This document shows positions 1-10,806 of a stretch of 64,000 nt of DNA, piece after piece. The notes under the pieces were generated by a model. It saw nothing but the letters and a program-made list of their open reading frames with translations, was not told the DNA's origin and ran no database searches. How positions within the stretch are numbered: position 1 is the stretch's first letter; every line of letters starts with the position of its first letter. Made by a program: the position numbers and the translations under genes. The stretch covers positions 1,553,135-1,617,134 of the forward strand of contig BCGQ01000001.1 in assembly GCA_001599355.1 (NCBI GenBank). Direction: 5' to 3'. The stretch comes from Nakazawaea peltata. Taxonomy: Eukaryota > Ascomycota > Pichiomycetes > Alaninales > Pachysolenaceae.

Positions 1-2297
1 ATCGCGATGACCCTGAACAATTGAAACAGAAAGAAGATAATCCGGAGCAATTCCGTGATAAAGACGTGGGTAAAATCCGAATGGAATTTGCTGGAAGCTA
101 TGAAATACCAATGGAGGGGGAAGTCAAGTCGGTACTTGTTTCGGTGGGGGATGAAATCGTCCATTCTGACCAGGTAGTTCTGACCGTATTAGAGCCTTGT
201 TCTCATCCAATTCAGTATAGTGGACTTTGTGCAGTATGTGGTAAAGATTTGGAGGAAGTTGATTATTCAGAATATAAGCCGGAGGAGAGGAACTCTGTGG
301 CTGTCAGTTATGGATCCTCTAGTATAAAGATGAGTCTTAACGAGGCTGAAAGAATTGAACAGGATCTGTTGAAAAGACTTGTCAAAGAAAAGAAATTGAT
401 TTTAGTAGTGGATTTGGATCAAACCGTAATCCATGCTACTGTAGATCCGACTGTAGCTGAATGGCAAGCTGACCCTTCCAACCCAAATTACTTCGCTGTT
501 AAAGATGTACAGAAATTCAGTTTGGAAGAAGTGCCCTTTGTAGCTCCAGGTTATACAGGACCAAGACCACAGCCAACTGTATGTTGGTATTATGTAAAAT
601 TAAGACCGGGATTACTGGAATTTTTAGAAAAGACCTCGGAAAAGTTCGAAATGCATATCTATACAATGGCCACTAGGGCCTATGCTAAAGCTATTGCTAA
701 GATAATCGACCCTGATGGTCGTTATTTTGGTGATCGTATTCTCAGCAGAGATGAAAGTGGGTCGTTGACTCAAAAATCCTTGAAAAGATTGTTCCCAGTC
801 GACCAATCGATGGTTGTAGTGATTGACGACCGTGGAGATGTTTGGAATTGGAGTCCAAACTTGATTAAAGTAGTTCCTTATGATTTCTTCGTAGGTATTG
901 GGGATATTAATAGTTCATTTTTACCTAGACAGCATGCACTTTTGGGTCCTTCCAAGAAGAGAAAGTCCATAGCTGATTTAGAGGAGAAGATTAATGCTGA
1001 AAAAGATGAGAAGGAATTTGGTCATAGGGAAGATGAAGAAGAAGCAGATGAGAGTGGTGTCAATGACGATTCTGATACTACTATGATCAAAGATGATGAA
1101 GCAGATGGAGTAGAATCAGATTCGGAATCTAATGCCGATTCTACTTCGCTTTCTATTTCTCCAGTGGAAAGAATCCTCGCTTTAGGTGGAGGAGAGGACA
1201 ATACTGGACTTCTGGCTGTTCAATCTTCTGAAAGAAATGCTTCTTTGGAACAACAGCAACATGAGAGACCATTGGCAAAGTTACAACATGATCTTGAACA
1301 AATTGTAGAAAGAGAATCCAAGAATAATACTCCTAAATCTAAAGAATTACAATCCGATTCCGATTCTGGGTCAGGACCTGGAACTGGGGCTGAGTCCGGA
1401 TCCGGTTCAGACTCAGGTTCAGACTCAGACTCTCCTACTCTCAATGAAGAAGATTTGGAAAGTCGTAACTTATTGTTCGACGACGATACAGAACTTCAGA
1501 CACTTGGAATGGCATTAATTAGAATCCACAACGAGTTCTATTATGAATTTGACGACAAACTGAAGTCCAACTCCACCCCAGATGTCAAGGATATCATGAA
1601 CCAAATGAAACAGTATGTTTTCAGTGACTGTACGTTCTTGTTCTCCGGGATATTACCGTTGGGATCTCGATTAGATAGTGCCGATATTGTGATTTGGGCT
1701 AGATCTTTTGGTGCTAAAGTTGTAGCCAACTTCAACAAGTCTGTAACACATGTAATCTGCCGGTCTCTGGGGACTTTTAAAGTGAAATTGGCCAAGACAA
1801 TCAACCCAAATGTAAAACTTGTACACCCCGATTGGATATTCAAATGTATAGCTTTATGGGAGCAAGTTCCAGATGATGAATTTGCCTTACATTTAGAGCC
1901 ATCAGACTTGCTTTCGCAGCAACAAGTTGATGATTACTTAAAAGTGCATAGTATTGAGGATCCAAAGAGTCTGGAATTACGGGAAAGTGAAGATCTGGAT
2001 AGTAGTAGTGAAGCACCTAATTTCATAGAAGGAATTGAATGGGATGATCTTGAAATGGAAGGGTTTTCTGATTCTAGTGATGAGGAAGATCTGTCTGGAG
2101 GTCATGAAGATTCAGTTAAGAAGAGAGATCGTGAGGATGAGATGGATACAGATACTCCATTGAAGAAAAGTAGAATAGAAGAGGAGGGTGAAGGAGAAGG
2201 AGAAGGAGAAGGAGAAGGAGAAGGAGAAGATGAAGGAGATGATGAAGATCTCATGAATGAGATCATGCTGGAACTTGAAAATGACTCAGATGAGTAA
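1..2297 (+). CDS. FCP1: FCP1, RNA polymerase II CTD phosphatase (5' end outside window)
   Basis: FCP1 dephosphorylates the C-terminal repeat domain of RNA polymerase II in the nucleus, recycling the enzyme. The frame is open to the left edge of the window, so the N-terminus is missing; a TTG at position 21 is not a start. The FCPH catalytic motif VVDLDQTVIHA (DxDxT, first Asp codon at 411) and the downstream MVVVIDDRGDVWNWSPNL block are intact. A BRCT domain follows at about nt 1590-1860, ending in VHPDWIFKC. Between the catalytic and BRCT domains lies an acidic, Ser/Gly-Asp-rich linker, and the C-terminus is very acidic with an EG-repeat tract. Order and content match S. cerevisiae Fcp1. Its stop is 69 bp from the stop of the convergent permease gene. 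Confidence 0.96.
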   Translation, partial: RDDPEQLKQKEDNPEQFRDKDVGKIRMEFAGSYEIPMEGEVKSVLVSVGDEIVHSDQVVLTVLEPCSHPIQYSGLCAVCGKDLEEVDYSEYKPEERNSVAVSYGSSSIKMSLNEAERIEQDLLKRLVKEKKLILVVDLDQTVIHATVDPTVAEWQADPSNPNYFAVKDVQKFSLEEVPFVAPGYTGPRPQPTVCWYYVKLRPGLLEFLEKTSEKFEMHIYTMATRAYAKAIAKIIDPDGRYFGDRILSRDESGSLTQKSLKRLFPVDQSMVVVIDDRGDVWNWSPNLIKVVPYDFFVGIGDINSSFLPRQHALLGPSKKRKSIADLEEKINAEKDEKEFGHREDEEEADESGVNDDSDTTMIKDDEADGVESDSESNADSTSLSISPVERILALGGGEDNTGLLAVQSSERNASLEQQQHERPLAKLQHDLEQIVERESKNNTPKSKELQSDSDSGSGPGTGAESGSGSDSGSDSDSPTLNEEDLESRNLLFDDDTELQTLGMALIRIHNEFYYEFDDKLKSNSTPDVKDIMNQMKQYVFSDCTFLFSGILPLGSRLDSADIVIWARSFGAKVVANFNKSVTHVICRSLGTFKVKLAKTINPNVKLVHPDWIFKCIALWEQVPDDEFALHLEPSDLLSQQQVDDYLKVHSIEDPKSLELRESEDLDSSSEAPNFIEGIEWDDLEMEGFSDSSDEEDLSGGHEDSVKKRDREDEMDTDTPLKKSRIEEEGEGEGEGEGEGEGEDEGDDEDLMNEIMLELENDSDE
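2187..2229 (+). repeat. (GGAGAA)n hexanucleotide microsatellite inside FCP1
   Basis: About seven tandem GGAGAA units encode an alternating Glu-Gly run in the acidic tail of FCP1. The repeat stays in frame, so unit number can vary without breaking the protein. Confidence 0.9.
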
Positions 2298-2366
2298 CTC
2301 AAACTCCAACCTACATTGTGTATATCGTAATTAATTCATTTAGAGGCATAAATATTCATAGTTTAT

Positions 2367-4082
2367 TCAAATAGAAGCATTGGACGACTCCTCCATAATG
2401 GTTTCATGAACCAACTCGTTTCTGTCAATCTTGTTGACACGATTCAGAGCAAATGGATCAACTACTGTTTGCTTGAACTTTCTTGCAGGAACCTTCATCT
2501 CAAAGAGCATATCCAATTCAGAGTAATTTCTGTTCTTGGTCTCTGGGATCCTCAAGTAGATGTAAGCGATGGAAAAACAACTAATTCCTCCCCAGAAGAA
2601 ACCGGTTTTGGCACCCCAGTTCCAAGAAGTAGAGTTCAATTGGTATGGAGTAAGAACAGAGATAACAATATTAAGAATGTTGAAACAGGTTCTTCCAAGC
2701 ACAATGGTCTTGGTTCTAAGCCGGTTAGAAGCAAGTTCAGGTACTAAACAGAAACAAACAGCACCGATGGAGATCTCAAACAAGAAGTGGAATATGATCA
2801 ACATGGATCCGACTCCCATTTTAGCCGCGTTATTATCATCAGGAGCACATCCTAAACCTCCGATAGTCATCATAGCAGTACACATGGCAATAGAGCCGTA
2901 GAAATACAAATCCCATCTACCAACTTTGGTGGATAAAACCCAGGAAACACAGCAACCAACGAAAGCAATTCCATACTCGATCAACGATAAGGTGAATGCT
3001 TTACTGGTGGAGATTCCAGCAGCTTTATAGAAATAAGTAGAATAAGATACCAATGCTAAACCAGAGAGATTCTGGATCATATAGGTACAACAAGCAAGTT
3101 CAGTTCTTCTTCTGTCAACACCTTTGAACAATTCTCTGTAGGACGTAGATTTCGATACTTCCATCTCAAGTTTGGAGGTCAAATGCATCATATTGACCAT
3201 TTTATCTGCCAAATCATCGATATCAGGAACACTCTCAGATTTAGTTAACAATCTTCTGGTGGATCTTCTTGCTTCTTCAAGTCTGTCCTTTTTAACAAGC
3301 CACCATGGACTTTCTGGCAGTAACCATAACACAATCATTAATGGAACTGGGAAGATCCATTGGACTACCCATGGAAGTTTGAAACTCAAAGTTCCATCGT
3401 AACCAGAAGCAGCTTTCAAGACAATTTGCGAGATAAACTGTCCCAAGACCCAACAATGATTTGTCCAACTGGTAAGGACATACCGAAGCAGAGCTGGCAG
3501 GACTTCAGAGGCATAACTCACAGTAAGAGTTTGCATGAACCCCCAACAGACACCTAAACAAAATTCACCAGCCATAATATCAGCGACAGAACGAGAAAAT
3601 ACCAAGAGGAAGATGAAACCAGTAGTGACAATCTCAGCACAGATCAAAGCCTTTCTGTAACCGATCCGGTCGGCTACAATACCGGATAATACCAAACCAA
3701 GAATTTCACCAACGTAACAAACCATAGTAATTTTAGTTTGAGTTGACAGTGGAATATTGTAAGAACCATCAGGTTGCAAATTACCATAAGTTTTGTTGAA
3801 TTGGTCAAGACCGAAAAGATTCAGAAGTAAATTCTGATCAAATCCCGTGGCCACAATACAGAAGTTAACCGACATACTCCAGATAGTAGCTTTAGGGTAA
3901 GATCTAAGAGCTTGCATAATGGTTAAATTTTTTTCAGCTTTGGCAGCTTCATTGGCATCACCTGCCATTCTACCAAGGAACTCATCAAGGACGTCATCCT
4001 TTGGATGAACAGTCTCGATATGTTCGGAATATTGTTTGTCGACCGACTCTGCGTGTTCAACTGAAGCTTTTGATTCTGACAT
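2367..4082 (-). CDS. MFS sugar permease, alpha-glucoside (maltose) transporter type
   Basis: This 571-residue protein is a 12-helix major facilitator of the fungal sugar/H+ symporter family, expected in the plasma membrane. Visible signatures are GIVADRIGYRK in the loop between helices 2 and 3, the PESPWWLVKK sequence before the central loop that is typical of MAL/AGT1/MPH-type alpha-glucoside permeases, and PETKNRNYSELD after the last helix. The N-terminus is a hydrophilic cytosolic tail of about 70 residues. The start is an ATG at 4082 and no longer in-frame start is needed. The family is secure; the substrate is inferred from the PESPWWLV motif and could be maltose, another glucoside or a different sugar. 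A beta-glucosidase gene lies 10 kb away. Confidence 0.85.
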   Translation of the reverse strand: MSESKASVEHAESVDKQYSEHIETVHPKDDVLDEFLGRMAGDANEAAKAEKNLTIMQALRSYPKATIWSMSVNFCIVATGFDQNLLLNLFGLDQFNKTYGNLQPDGSYNIPLSTQTKITMVCYVGEILGLVLSGIVADRIGYRKALICAEIVTTGFIFLLVFSRSVADIMAGEFCLGVCWGFMQTLTVSYASEVLPALLRYVLTSWTNHCWVLGQFISQIVLKAASGYDGTLSFKLPWVVQWIFPVPLMIVLWLLPESPWWLVKKDRLEEARRSTRRLLTKSESVPDIDDLADKMVNMMHLTSKLEMEVSKSTSYRELFKGVDRRRTELACCTYMIQNLSGLALVSYSTYFYKAAGISTSKAFTLSLIEYGIAFVGCCVSWVLSTKVGRWDLYFYGSIAMCTAMMTIGGLGCAPDDNNAAKMGVGSMLIIFHFLFEISIGAVCFCLVPELASNRLRTKTIVLGRTCFNILNIVISVLTPYQLNSTSWNWGAKTGFFWGGISCFSIAYIYLRIPETKNRNYSELDMLFEMKVPARKFKQTVVDPFALNRVNKIDRNELVHETIMEESSNASI

Positions 4083-5485
4083 TATTAATGTTAGAAATTA
4101 AAAAAAAAAGGGGATACAGATGAGAGAAAATATTATTGTACATGTTACTAGGATATTTATATGAAGATGATCTGGAGTTGACCGAAGAGTGATAATGGGG
4201 TCTCGGTGACCATCTAGCCGTATCCACACCCCTTGCCCACATTATCATAGAAGATACGCAAATGGGGGGCTATATGAGGCTGTCTATTCTGGATACGGAA
4301 AAAGATATAGATAACGTAGCTACTCCACCCTCTAGTTAGTTGACGGCAGGGTGAATGGAAGCTGTCACAAGCAAGCTTTAAAGGAAATTAAACTTTTTTC
4401 CAACTCAGCAATCAAACAATCACCCCCCATAATGATAGGCTATTTTCGAATTTTTTCGTCCTATGAAATGACCATTTGCTGTCACCCCACAGAAGTTACC
4501 AAATAGGAAATTATTGCAGTGAAATGAGCGCAATTATGAGGTCATAATTAAAAGAACGTAAGGGAGGGTTCTGCTCTTGAGTTTGGCGGGAAGGGTTAAA
4601 ACAAAGGGGAGATCTGTGGCGGGATAATGGACAGGGAAGGTCCGATGTGGGGGAGGGGATATGAAGAGGATCAGTTACGCAGTTCCGAGGATGACGGAGG
4701 GATGGGGGTCCGTTGGGTCCGTTAGGGGTCTGTGATGGGACAGTGATCAGACAATAATGGGGCTCCGTTTGAAGGATTGAAATAACTGAATCCCGATTGA
4801 ATAGTAGTAGAGAGGCCAGATGTGTAAAAACTTTAGATCATTAGAAAGCCCCAGTAGATTAGGAACACCGGAATATTCGAACGGTTAACCTCCAACTATT
4901 TCTACTATTCCAACCGTTTATCACCCAAATTTCTCTCCTAACTACACCTTAAACTCAAGTAATACAAAAAAACATGTGATTATCAAACTCATCGGTGTTT
5001 AACCAGCGGATAACCGGACTTCAGGAACAAGGTATCTCGGAACTCCCCCCCCATCGGTCACGGAAATCCTTTAATAGATATCTCGGGCTTCCGACTCCCA
5101 GAATAACCCACTATACCCCCCATACGTCCATCATATCTGACTCATTCTTCAATATCATTCACCGGCCCCATCTGCTCCACCATAGTCTATTTTCGCCTCC
5201 TTTTAGCGTCATCATTTCCTGAGTGACCCCCAAACTCATCTTAGTACGTGCATAAGACTGCGCAAAAGTGCAAGCGCGCAAATGCGCAGGGCAGAAACCC
5301 ATCTGCCATTTATTTCACGGGTTTACACGTAAAACTCAAAAAAACACATTTTTTTCTGCCAAACACAATTTCCCTACGATGTGAAAAATTTTTCATTTAG
5401 TTTTTTTTTTTCATATTAAAATTTTTTTGAATTATATTTGTTCAATTGTTAATATATCACTATAGATTAATTATATAAAACCGAA
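4083..5485. promoter_or_regulatory. 1.4-kb divergent intergenic region (permease / RPL15)
   Basis: No gene is supported here. The part next to RPL15 holds a GCGCAAA-rich patch at about 5262-5290 (three GCGCA units) and long T and A tracts at 5340-5450, as is common in front of ribosomal protein genes. A 75-codon open frame at 4995-5222 lacks coding character. The permease-proximal half is unremarkable. Confidence 0.5.
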
Positions 5486-6100
5486 ATGGGTGCCTACAAG
5501 TATTTGGAAGAATTACAAAGAAAGAAGCAATCTGATGTTGCTAGATTCTTGCTCCGTGTCAGATGTTGGGAGTACAGACAAAAGAACGTTATCCACAGAG
5601 CTTCCAGACCATCTAGACCAGACAAGGCTAGAAGATTAGGATACAAGGCCAAGCAAGGATTCGTTATCTACAGAGTCCGTGTCAGAAGAGGTGGTAGAAA
5701 GAGACCAGCTCCAAAGGGTGCTACTTACGGTAAGCCAACCAACCAAGGTATTAACCAATTGAAGTACCAAAGATCTTTGAGATCTACTGCTGAGGAGAGA
5801 GTTGGTAGAAGAGCTTCTAACTTGAGAGTCTTGAACTCTTACTGGGTTAACCAAGATTCTACTTACAAGTACTTCGAGGTTATCTTAGTCGACCCATCCC
5901 ACAAGGCCATCAGAAGAGATGCTAAGTACAACTGGATCTGTAACCCAGTTCACAAGCACCGTGAATCTAGAGGTCTTACTGCCACTGGTAAGAAGTCCAG
6001 AGGTATCAACAAGGGTCACAAGTTCCACAACACTTCCGCTGGTAGAAGAAAGACCTGGAAGAAGCAAAACACCTTGTCTTTGTGGAGATACAGATCTTAA
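5486..6100 (+). CDS. RPL15: 60S ribosomal protein L15 (eL15)
   Basis: The 204-residue product has exactly the length of yeast Rpl15 and is near-identical over its whole length, from [18 protein letters not shown] to [17 protein letters not shown]. It is a basic structural protein of the large cytosolic ribosomal subunit that binds 25S rRNA. The gene is intronless. Codon use is strongly biased to the preferred set (AGA, GGT, GCT, TTG, AAG), as expected for very high expression, and there is no CTG codon in it. Confidence 0.99.
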   Translation: MGAYKYLEELQRKKQSDVARFLLRVRCWEYRQKNVIHRASRPSRPDKARRLGYKAKQGFVIYRVRVRRGGRKRPAPKGATYGKPTNQGINQLKYQRSLRSTAEERVGRRASNLRVLNSYWVNQDSTYKYFEVILVDPSHKAIRRDAKYNWICNPVHKHRESRGLTATGKKSRGINKGHKFHNTSAGRRKTWKKQNTLSLWRYRS

Positions 6101-7008
6101 GTTGGTTAACAGCTTTAGTTCTTTTTTCTTTACAAGCAGGTATTGGTTATTTGAAGTTTTTGACAAGTTTCTCTATAATAATGGAGGGGGTTTGAAAAGA
6201 CTGAGAGAATCGATGCATTTGATTCGTATATAGTGAATATATCTACTAGGTATGGGTTATTGAGGTGTAGATCATGTAGAGATAGTTTAGAATATAGCTT
6301 TAAAGTTGTATGTAAAATGAGTTAAAATGCACTACCTTTGGGATGAAATTGTTAGCGCAGTGAAAGCAGTGAAAAGGTAGAGAAAATATAGGGAAAATAT
6401 AGGGAAAATGAGCGTACAGTCAAAAGGTAGTTAGAAATTAGTAGAAAAAAAGAGGTAGATGGGGGTTGTTCAGTGTGAAAAGAGGGTGAATAAGTAAAAG
6501 GTAAAAGAGGTAAAAGAGGTAACAGGTAGAAGAGGTAACAGGTAGAAGAGGTAAAAGAGATAGATAACGAATATGTTACAGCTCAAACAATCACAAAGAA
6601 TTCTGACAAACCTCGATGAAAACCCATCTCCCAATCCAATCTCTGTACCATCAAAATATTTCATAACACTATAGAAAAGTCGATATTTCCAACCAGCCTA
6701 ATTTCTGCCCTTCTTCTTTCCTCAGTTTCTCCTTCAACTTTTTTCCTCATCTTTTCCCTTTGAACTTGCCTAAATTTCCTTAATCTTCCTTTAATTTCCC
6801 TCCAATTTCCTCTCTGCGTTACACATGTTTTTTTGACTCCTATCGTTAGGAGTCAAATTCCCTCCCATTTTTGACTTCGTTTTATTAACTCCCCCCTTTC
6901 AGATCGCTAATTAATCCTGAAAAAAATTTTTATTAAGCACACTATATATTGAGGAGCAGACCTGCTGATCAGCGATCGATTTATTCTGCAATTGAAAACT
7001 CCACAAAC
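6101..7008. promoter_or_regulatory. Intergenic region RPL15 - ADE17 with GGTAAAAGA-type repeats
   Basis: The RPL15-proximal part is 3' flank. At 6496-6560 there is a degenerate tandem array of purine-rich units such as GGTAAAAGA and GGTAACAGGTAGAAGA. The ADE17-proximal 200 bp are pyrimidine rich and hold the TGACTC palindrome described separately. Confidence 0.6.
6833..6856. promoter_or_regulatory. Perfect TGACTC palindrome in the ADE17 promoter (Bas1/Gcn4-type)
   Basis: Two 10-bp arms, TTGACTCCTA and TAGGAGTCAA, are exact reverse complements separated by TCGT. Each arm holds one TGACTC, the core bound by the Myb factor Bas1 and by Gcn4 at purine biosynthesis genes of S. cerevisiae. The element ends 152 bp upstream of the ADE17 ATG, a usual distance for an upstream activating site. 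A further TTGACTT lies at 6871. Sequence and position are seen; the factor is inferred. Confidence 0.7.
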
Positions 7009-8784
7009 ATGAGTGACTACACAAAGACTGCTATCTTGTCTGTCTACGACAAGACCGGGTTATTGGACTTGGCCAAGGGCTTGGTCGAGAACAAGGTTAG
7101 ATTATTGCTGTCGGGAGGAACCGCCCGTTTACTTAGAGAATCTGGTTTCCCAGTCGAAGATGTCTCTTCCATCACCCATGCCCCAGAGATGTTGGGCGGT
7201 AGAGTCAAGACTTTGCATCCAGCCGTTCACGGTGGTATTTTGGCCAGAAACTTGGAAAGTGATGAGAAGGATTTAGCCGATCAACACATTGAGAAGGTTG
7301 ACTTTGTCGTCTGTAACTTGTACCCATTCAAGGAAACCGTTGCTAAGATTAACGTCACTATTGAGGAGGCTGTTGAAGAAATTGATATTGGAGGTGTCAC
7401 TTTATTGCGTGCCGCTGCTAAGAACCATGCCAGAGTCACTATCTTGTCCGATCCAAAGGATTACCCTAAGTTTTTGGAGGAATTGTCTGCTGGTGAAGTT
7501 TCTAAAGAGGCCAGAGACAAGTTTGCTTTGAAGGCTTTCGAGCACACTGCTGATTACGACACTGCTATTGCTGATTTCTTCAGAAAGAAGTACTCTGAAA
7601 ACGTTTCTCAATTGCCTTTGAGATATGGTGCTAACCCACATCAAAAGCCAGCTCAAGCCTTTGTCTCTGAAGGTTGTGAATTGCCATTCAAGGTCTTGTG
7701 TGGTTCCCCAGGTTACATCAACTTACTTGATGCTTTGAACTCATGGCCTCTTGTCAAGGAGTTGTCTGCTTCTTTGAATTTGCCAGCAGCTGCTTCTTTC
7801 AAGCACGTTTCTCCAGCCGGTGTCGCCGTTGGTTTGCCATTATCCGACGTTGAGAAGAAGATTTACTTTGTCGAAGACATTGAAAACTTGTCTCCATTGG
7901 CTAATGCTTACGCTAGAGCTAGAGGTGCCGACAGAATGTCCTCTTTCGGTGACTTCATTGCTTTGTCTAACATTGTCGATTTGCCAACTGCTCAAATCAT
8001 CTCCAAGGAGGTCTCCGATGGTGTCATTGCTCCAGGTTTTGCCCCAGAAGCTTTGGAACTCTTGAAGAAGAAGAAGGGTGGTAAATACTGTGTCTTACAA
8101 ATCGACCCTAACTACACTCCAGGTCCAGTTGAATCCAGACAAGTTTACGGTATCACTTTGCAGCAAAAGCGTAACGATCTGATCATTAACCAATCCACTT
8201 TCAAGGAAATCGTCTCTGCCAACAAGCTGTTGACTGAACAAGGTGCTATCGACTTGACCGTTGCTACTATTGCCTTGAAATACACACAGTCCAACTCTGT
8301 TTGTTACGCTAAGAACGGTATGGTTGTAGGTTTGGGAGCTGGTCAACAATCTCGTATCCACTGTACTCGTTTAGCTGGTGAAAAGGCCGACAACTGGTGG
8401 TTCAGACAACACCCTCGTGTCTTGGCTTTCAAATGGGCCAAGGGTGTTAAGAGACCAGAGAAGTCTAATGCTATCGACTTATTTGTCACTGGTCAAATTC
8501 CAACTACCGAGCCAGAGAAGAGCGAATACGAGTCCAAATTCGCCGAGGTTCCAGAACCATTGACTGACCTGGAACGTCTGGAATGGATGTCCCAATTGAA
8601 AGACGTTGCTTTGTCTTCTGACGCTTTCTTCCCATTCCCAGACAATGTCTACAGAGCTGCCAGATCCGGAGTTAAATTCATTGCTGCTCCTTCTGGATCC
8701 GTCATGGACAAGCTGGTCTTTGCCGCTGCCGACTCTCATGATATCGTTTATGTCGAGAATCCTATCCGTCTCTTCCATCATTAA
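7009..8784 (+). CDS. ADE17: AICAR transformylase / IMP cyclohydrolase (ADE16/ADE17)
   Basis: This bifunctional cytosolic enzyme catalyses the last two steps of de novo IMP synthesis: formylation of AICAR with 10-formyl-tetrahydrofolate, then ring closure. The product is 591 residues against 592 for yeast Ade17, with near-identity from [20 protein letters not shown] to [14 protein letters not shown]. The start is the ATG at 7009; an in-frame TTG at 6949 would add 20 residues without homology. CTG codons 34, 391 and 407 all fall where yeast Ade17 has Ala (ILASGG, RNDAIIN, KNKALTE). The yeast has one such gene here, so ADE16 and ADE17 cannot be told apart. The stop is 22 bp from the convergent esterase stop. 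Confidence 0.97.
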   Translation: MSDYTKTAILSVYDKTGLLDLAKGLVENKVRLLLSGGTARLLRESGFPVEDVSSITHAPEMLGGRVKTLHPAVHGGILARNLESDEKDLADQHIEKVDFVVCNLYPFKETVAKINVTIEEAVEEIDIGGVTLLRAAAKNHARVTILSDPKDYPKFLEELSAGEVSKEARDKFALKAFEHTADYDTAIADFFRKKYSENVSQLPLRYGANPHQKPAQAFVSEGCELPFKVLCGSPGYINLLDALNSWPLVKELSASLNLPAAASFKHVSPAGVAVGLPLSDVEKKIYFVEDIENLSPLANAYARARGADRMSSFGDFIALSNIVDLPTAQIISKEVSDGVIAPGFAPEALELLKKKKGGKYCVLQIDPNYTPGPVESRQVYGITLQQKRNDLIINQSTFKEIVSANKLLTEQGAIDLTVATIALKYTQSNSVCYAKNGMVVGLGAGQQSRIHCTRLAGEKADNWWFRQHPRVLAFKWAKGVKRPEKSNAIDLFVTGQIPTTEPEKSEYESKFAEVPEPLTDLERLEWMSQLKDVALSSDAFFPFPDNVYRAARSGVKFIAAPSGSVMDKLVFAAADSHDIVYVENPIRLFHH

Positions 8785-8806
8785 GTAATTTGATTCATAT
8801 TTAATA

Positions 8807-10486
8807 CTATACAAACATATAAAGGTAGATGTAGGTTTGGAGGTGGTCTAAATCCTCCTCTTGACGGTCTGACAGACTGTCTAACTGACTACTATAGATC
8901 TTCTCCCCCTTCTCCATATAACTGTCCCAAAACTCGTCATCCTTCACCATAATTTCACCCTCAGAAGTTATATATTTATACTGTTTAATATTAGTTGTTC
9001 CCCAATTCAATTTCTCACCATGTAAATAGGCCAAGAACGGAGTGACCCAGGTCTTATTGAGCTTCTTCTCATCCCCAGTCAATAACCATGAATTAGCATA
9101 GAACCAGAACAGCTGGTCTGCTCCATGAATAACCCCCTCTACTCCATTCTCAGTCATCAACTTCTTCTCATAACCAGGAATATATGAGACACGATATCTA
9201 AAGATGGAGTCGAATAACTCTGGGGCACCTTTAAGACAATTAGCAAGGAATCCTCTACCTGAACAGTAAATTTGAGAATCCAGTAATGCTTGTCCGAATA
9301 CTTTTCTAAGTGCTTCTGGATCTGTATTGGTTTCATCTGGAAGATCATACATATTCATTAAAGTAGGGACCACCTTTTTCTGGTAATAGTTTTCCAATTG
9401 AACTGGTAAATCTTCCAACGTCTTTGGAGTGTTCAAATGAGAGTACATTAACGGTTCATTATCACATTCTCCGATAAGAATTCTAATTTTCATCAGCAGA
9501 AGTTTACGACCATATTCACCAGAATAAAGATCCTCAAGTAAAGAAGAAGCGACAAAATCATCATCGGTGACTGCTCTAAAAGTGTGCATATGCATCGATG
9601 GGATGACTTCCTCGATTTTACTGGCTTTAATTTTGCATAATTCGTGCAATTTCTCAACTCCACTTAAACTGGAATCGATATCCAATTTTTCACATAATTC
9701 CTCAAATTGAGATTCGGTTTCCTCAATTTGTTTAGGTTGGACAATTACACAATTAGAGAAATGGACAATTTGTTTGATCAATTGGGGTTCTTCAGGATGA
9801 TAAACTTCATAAGCCATTTGGAAAAATACCGAATACGATCCTGCACTGAGTCCTGCAATTGTTATCTTACTGGAATCACCCCCAAAATGAGAAGCAAAAC
9901 GAGCCGTCCATTCTAACAGAAGACGTTGGTCCCAGAACCCAAAATTGCTACCATGTTCCTCCAGTAAATGCTTAGTACTTAAGAACCCAATGGCATTCAA
10001 TCTGTAAGCTGGAGCTACAAGGATGACTCTTTGGTCGAATTCAGAGAGTAAATAACGAGGATCATAAACTGACGTTTGACACAGGTTTCCATATTGTAAC
10101 CAACCACCATGGATGAAGAATAAAATTGGTAAACCTTCTTTTTTCTCCTTCTCAGTAAGGTTGGCTGGTACCCAAATGTTCAAATATCCACAATCCTCTT
10201 CTTTCTTGCCCGGAGGATTCATATATGAAAGCCTACCTGAGATAAGAGGCTGAGGACACAAAGGCTTGAAATCTCTGTAATCCCCGGAAGAATAATCATG
10301 ATCATCTGGAATAGGTTGATATCTAGTCCAACGATAAGGATTAGGTAAAGCATATCTAACACCAGCAAACCTGTGACATAACAGTTTTCCCGTCTCTGGG
10401 TCATGGAATGTCAACCCTTCAAATTTCCCATTGGGGGTTTTAAGTGTGTAATTAGTAGTTCCTTCAAGAGAGACTTGTTGGCCCAT
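8807..10486 (-). CDS. Type-B carboxylesterase / lipase family protein
   Basis: The 559-residue protein is an alpha/beta hydrolase of the type-B carboxylesterase family. It shows the family blocks EDCGYLNIWVP, the oxyanion-hole region FFIHGGWLQYGN, and the nucleophile elbow GLSAGSYS (GxSxG). A His-containing region, GVIHGADQLFW, lies near the C-terminus where the catalytic His is expected. There is no signal peptide: it starts MGQQVSLEGTTNYT, and Gly2 could be myristoylated (inferred from the N-terminus only). The start ATG at 10486 is well placed for the family. Substrate unknown. The relative of this gene in S. cerevisiae is not obvious, so it belongs to the accessory part of the genome. Confidence 0.85.
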   Translation of the reverse strand: MGQQVSLEGTTNYTLKTPNGKFEGLTFHDPETGKLLCHRFAGVRYALPNPYRWTRYQPIPDDHDYSSGDYRDFKPLCPQPLISGRLSYMNPPGKKEEDCGYLNIWVPANLTEKEKKEGLPILFFIHGGWLQYGNLCQTSVYDPRYLLSEFDQRVILVAPAYRLNAIGFLSTKHLLEEHGSNFGFWDQRLLLEWTARFASHFGGDSSKITIAGLSAGSYSVFFQMAYEVYHPEEPQLIKQIVHFSNCVIVQPKQIEETESQFEELCEKLDIDSSLSGVEKLHELCKIKASKIEEVIPSMHMHTFRAVTDDDFVASSLLEDLYSGEYGRKLLLMKIRILIGECDNEPLMYSHLNTPKTLEDLPVQLENYYQKKVVPTLMNMYDLPDETNTDPEALRKVFGQALLDSQIYCSGRGFLANCLKGAPELFDSIFRYRVSYIPGYEKKLMTENGVEGVIHGADQLFWFYANSWLLTGDEKKLNKTWVTPFLAYLHGEKLNWGTTNIKQYKYITSEGEIMVKDDEFWDSYMEKGEKIYSSQLDSLSDRQEEDLDHLQTYIYLYMFV

Positions 10487-10806
10487 GGTGTATTAATAGC
10501 TTGGATAATGTAATTCTTGTGAGATATCACGCCCAATTGTGCTGAATTCTTTGAATCCTTGTGTTAAATTAACCTGACCTCTGTTTCTCTCCTAATTCTT
10601 ATCTCGAAAATATTAAGCTTATCGCCGGAAGAGGGGAAACTTTATCCGCCAGTAACTTTCCAGAGCACTTTATCATTTCTTCGCTTATCCACTAATAATA
10701 CTCAGAACTGGTCGTGCGCACAAGCCTAATTTGTCCCTAGGCCTCCGAAGACTTCGAAATCCCTTCAAGATGAGAAGTTGGTCTTGATCCACTGCAGGGG
10801 ACATTT
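10487..10806. promoter_or_regulatory. Divergent promoter, esterase / IMO32-like gene
   Basis: The 320 bp serve two divergent genes. GTCGTGCGCA at 10711-10720 is a variant of the GTCGTGYA motif that recurs in this window. Nothing else stands out. Confidence 0.5.

Noticed and set aside
4995-5222. 75-codon frame upstream of RPL15
   Set aside because: Low-complexity His/Pro/Ser-rich translation of promoter DNA with no family and no codon bias.
5472-5479. TATATAAA just before RPL15
   Set aside because: It ends 6 bp from the ATG, too close to serve as a TATA box; it is part of the AT-rich leader.
6949-7008. 20-residue N-terminal extension of ADE17 from a TTG
   Set aside because: Homology begins exactly at the ATG at 7009, and TTG is not an expected yeast start. 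The same reasoning removes GTG/TTG extensions of SAD1, the amino-acid permease, CDC60, ARC15, the TRE-like gene and the 53061 and 33990 genes.
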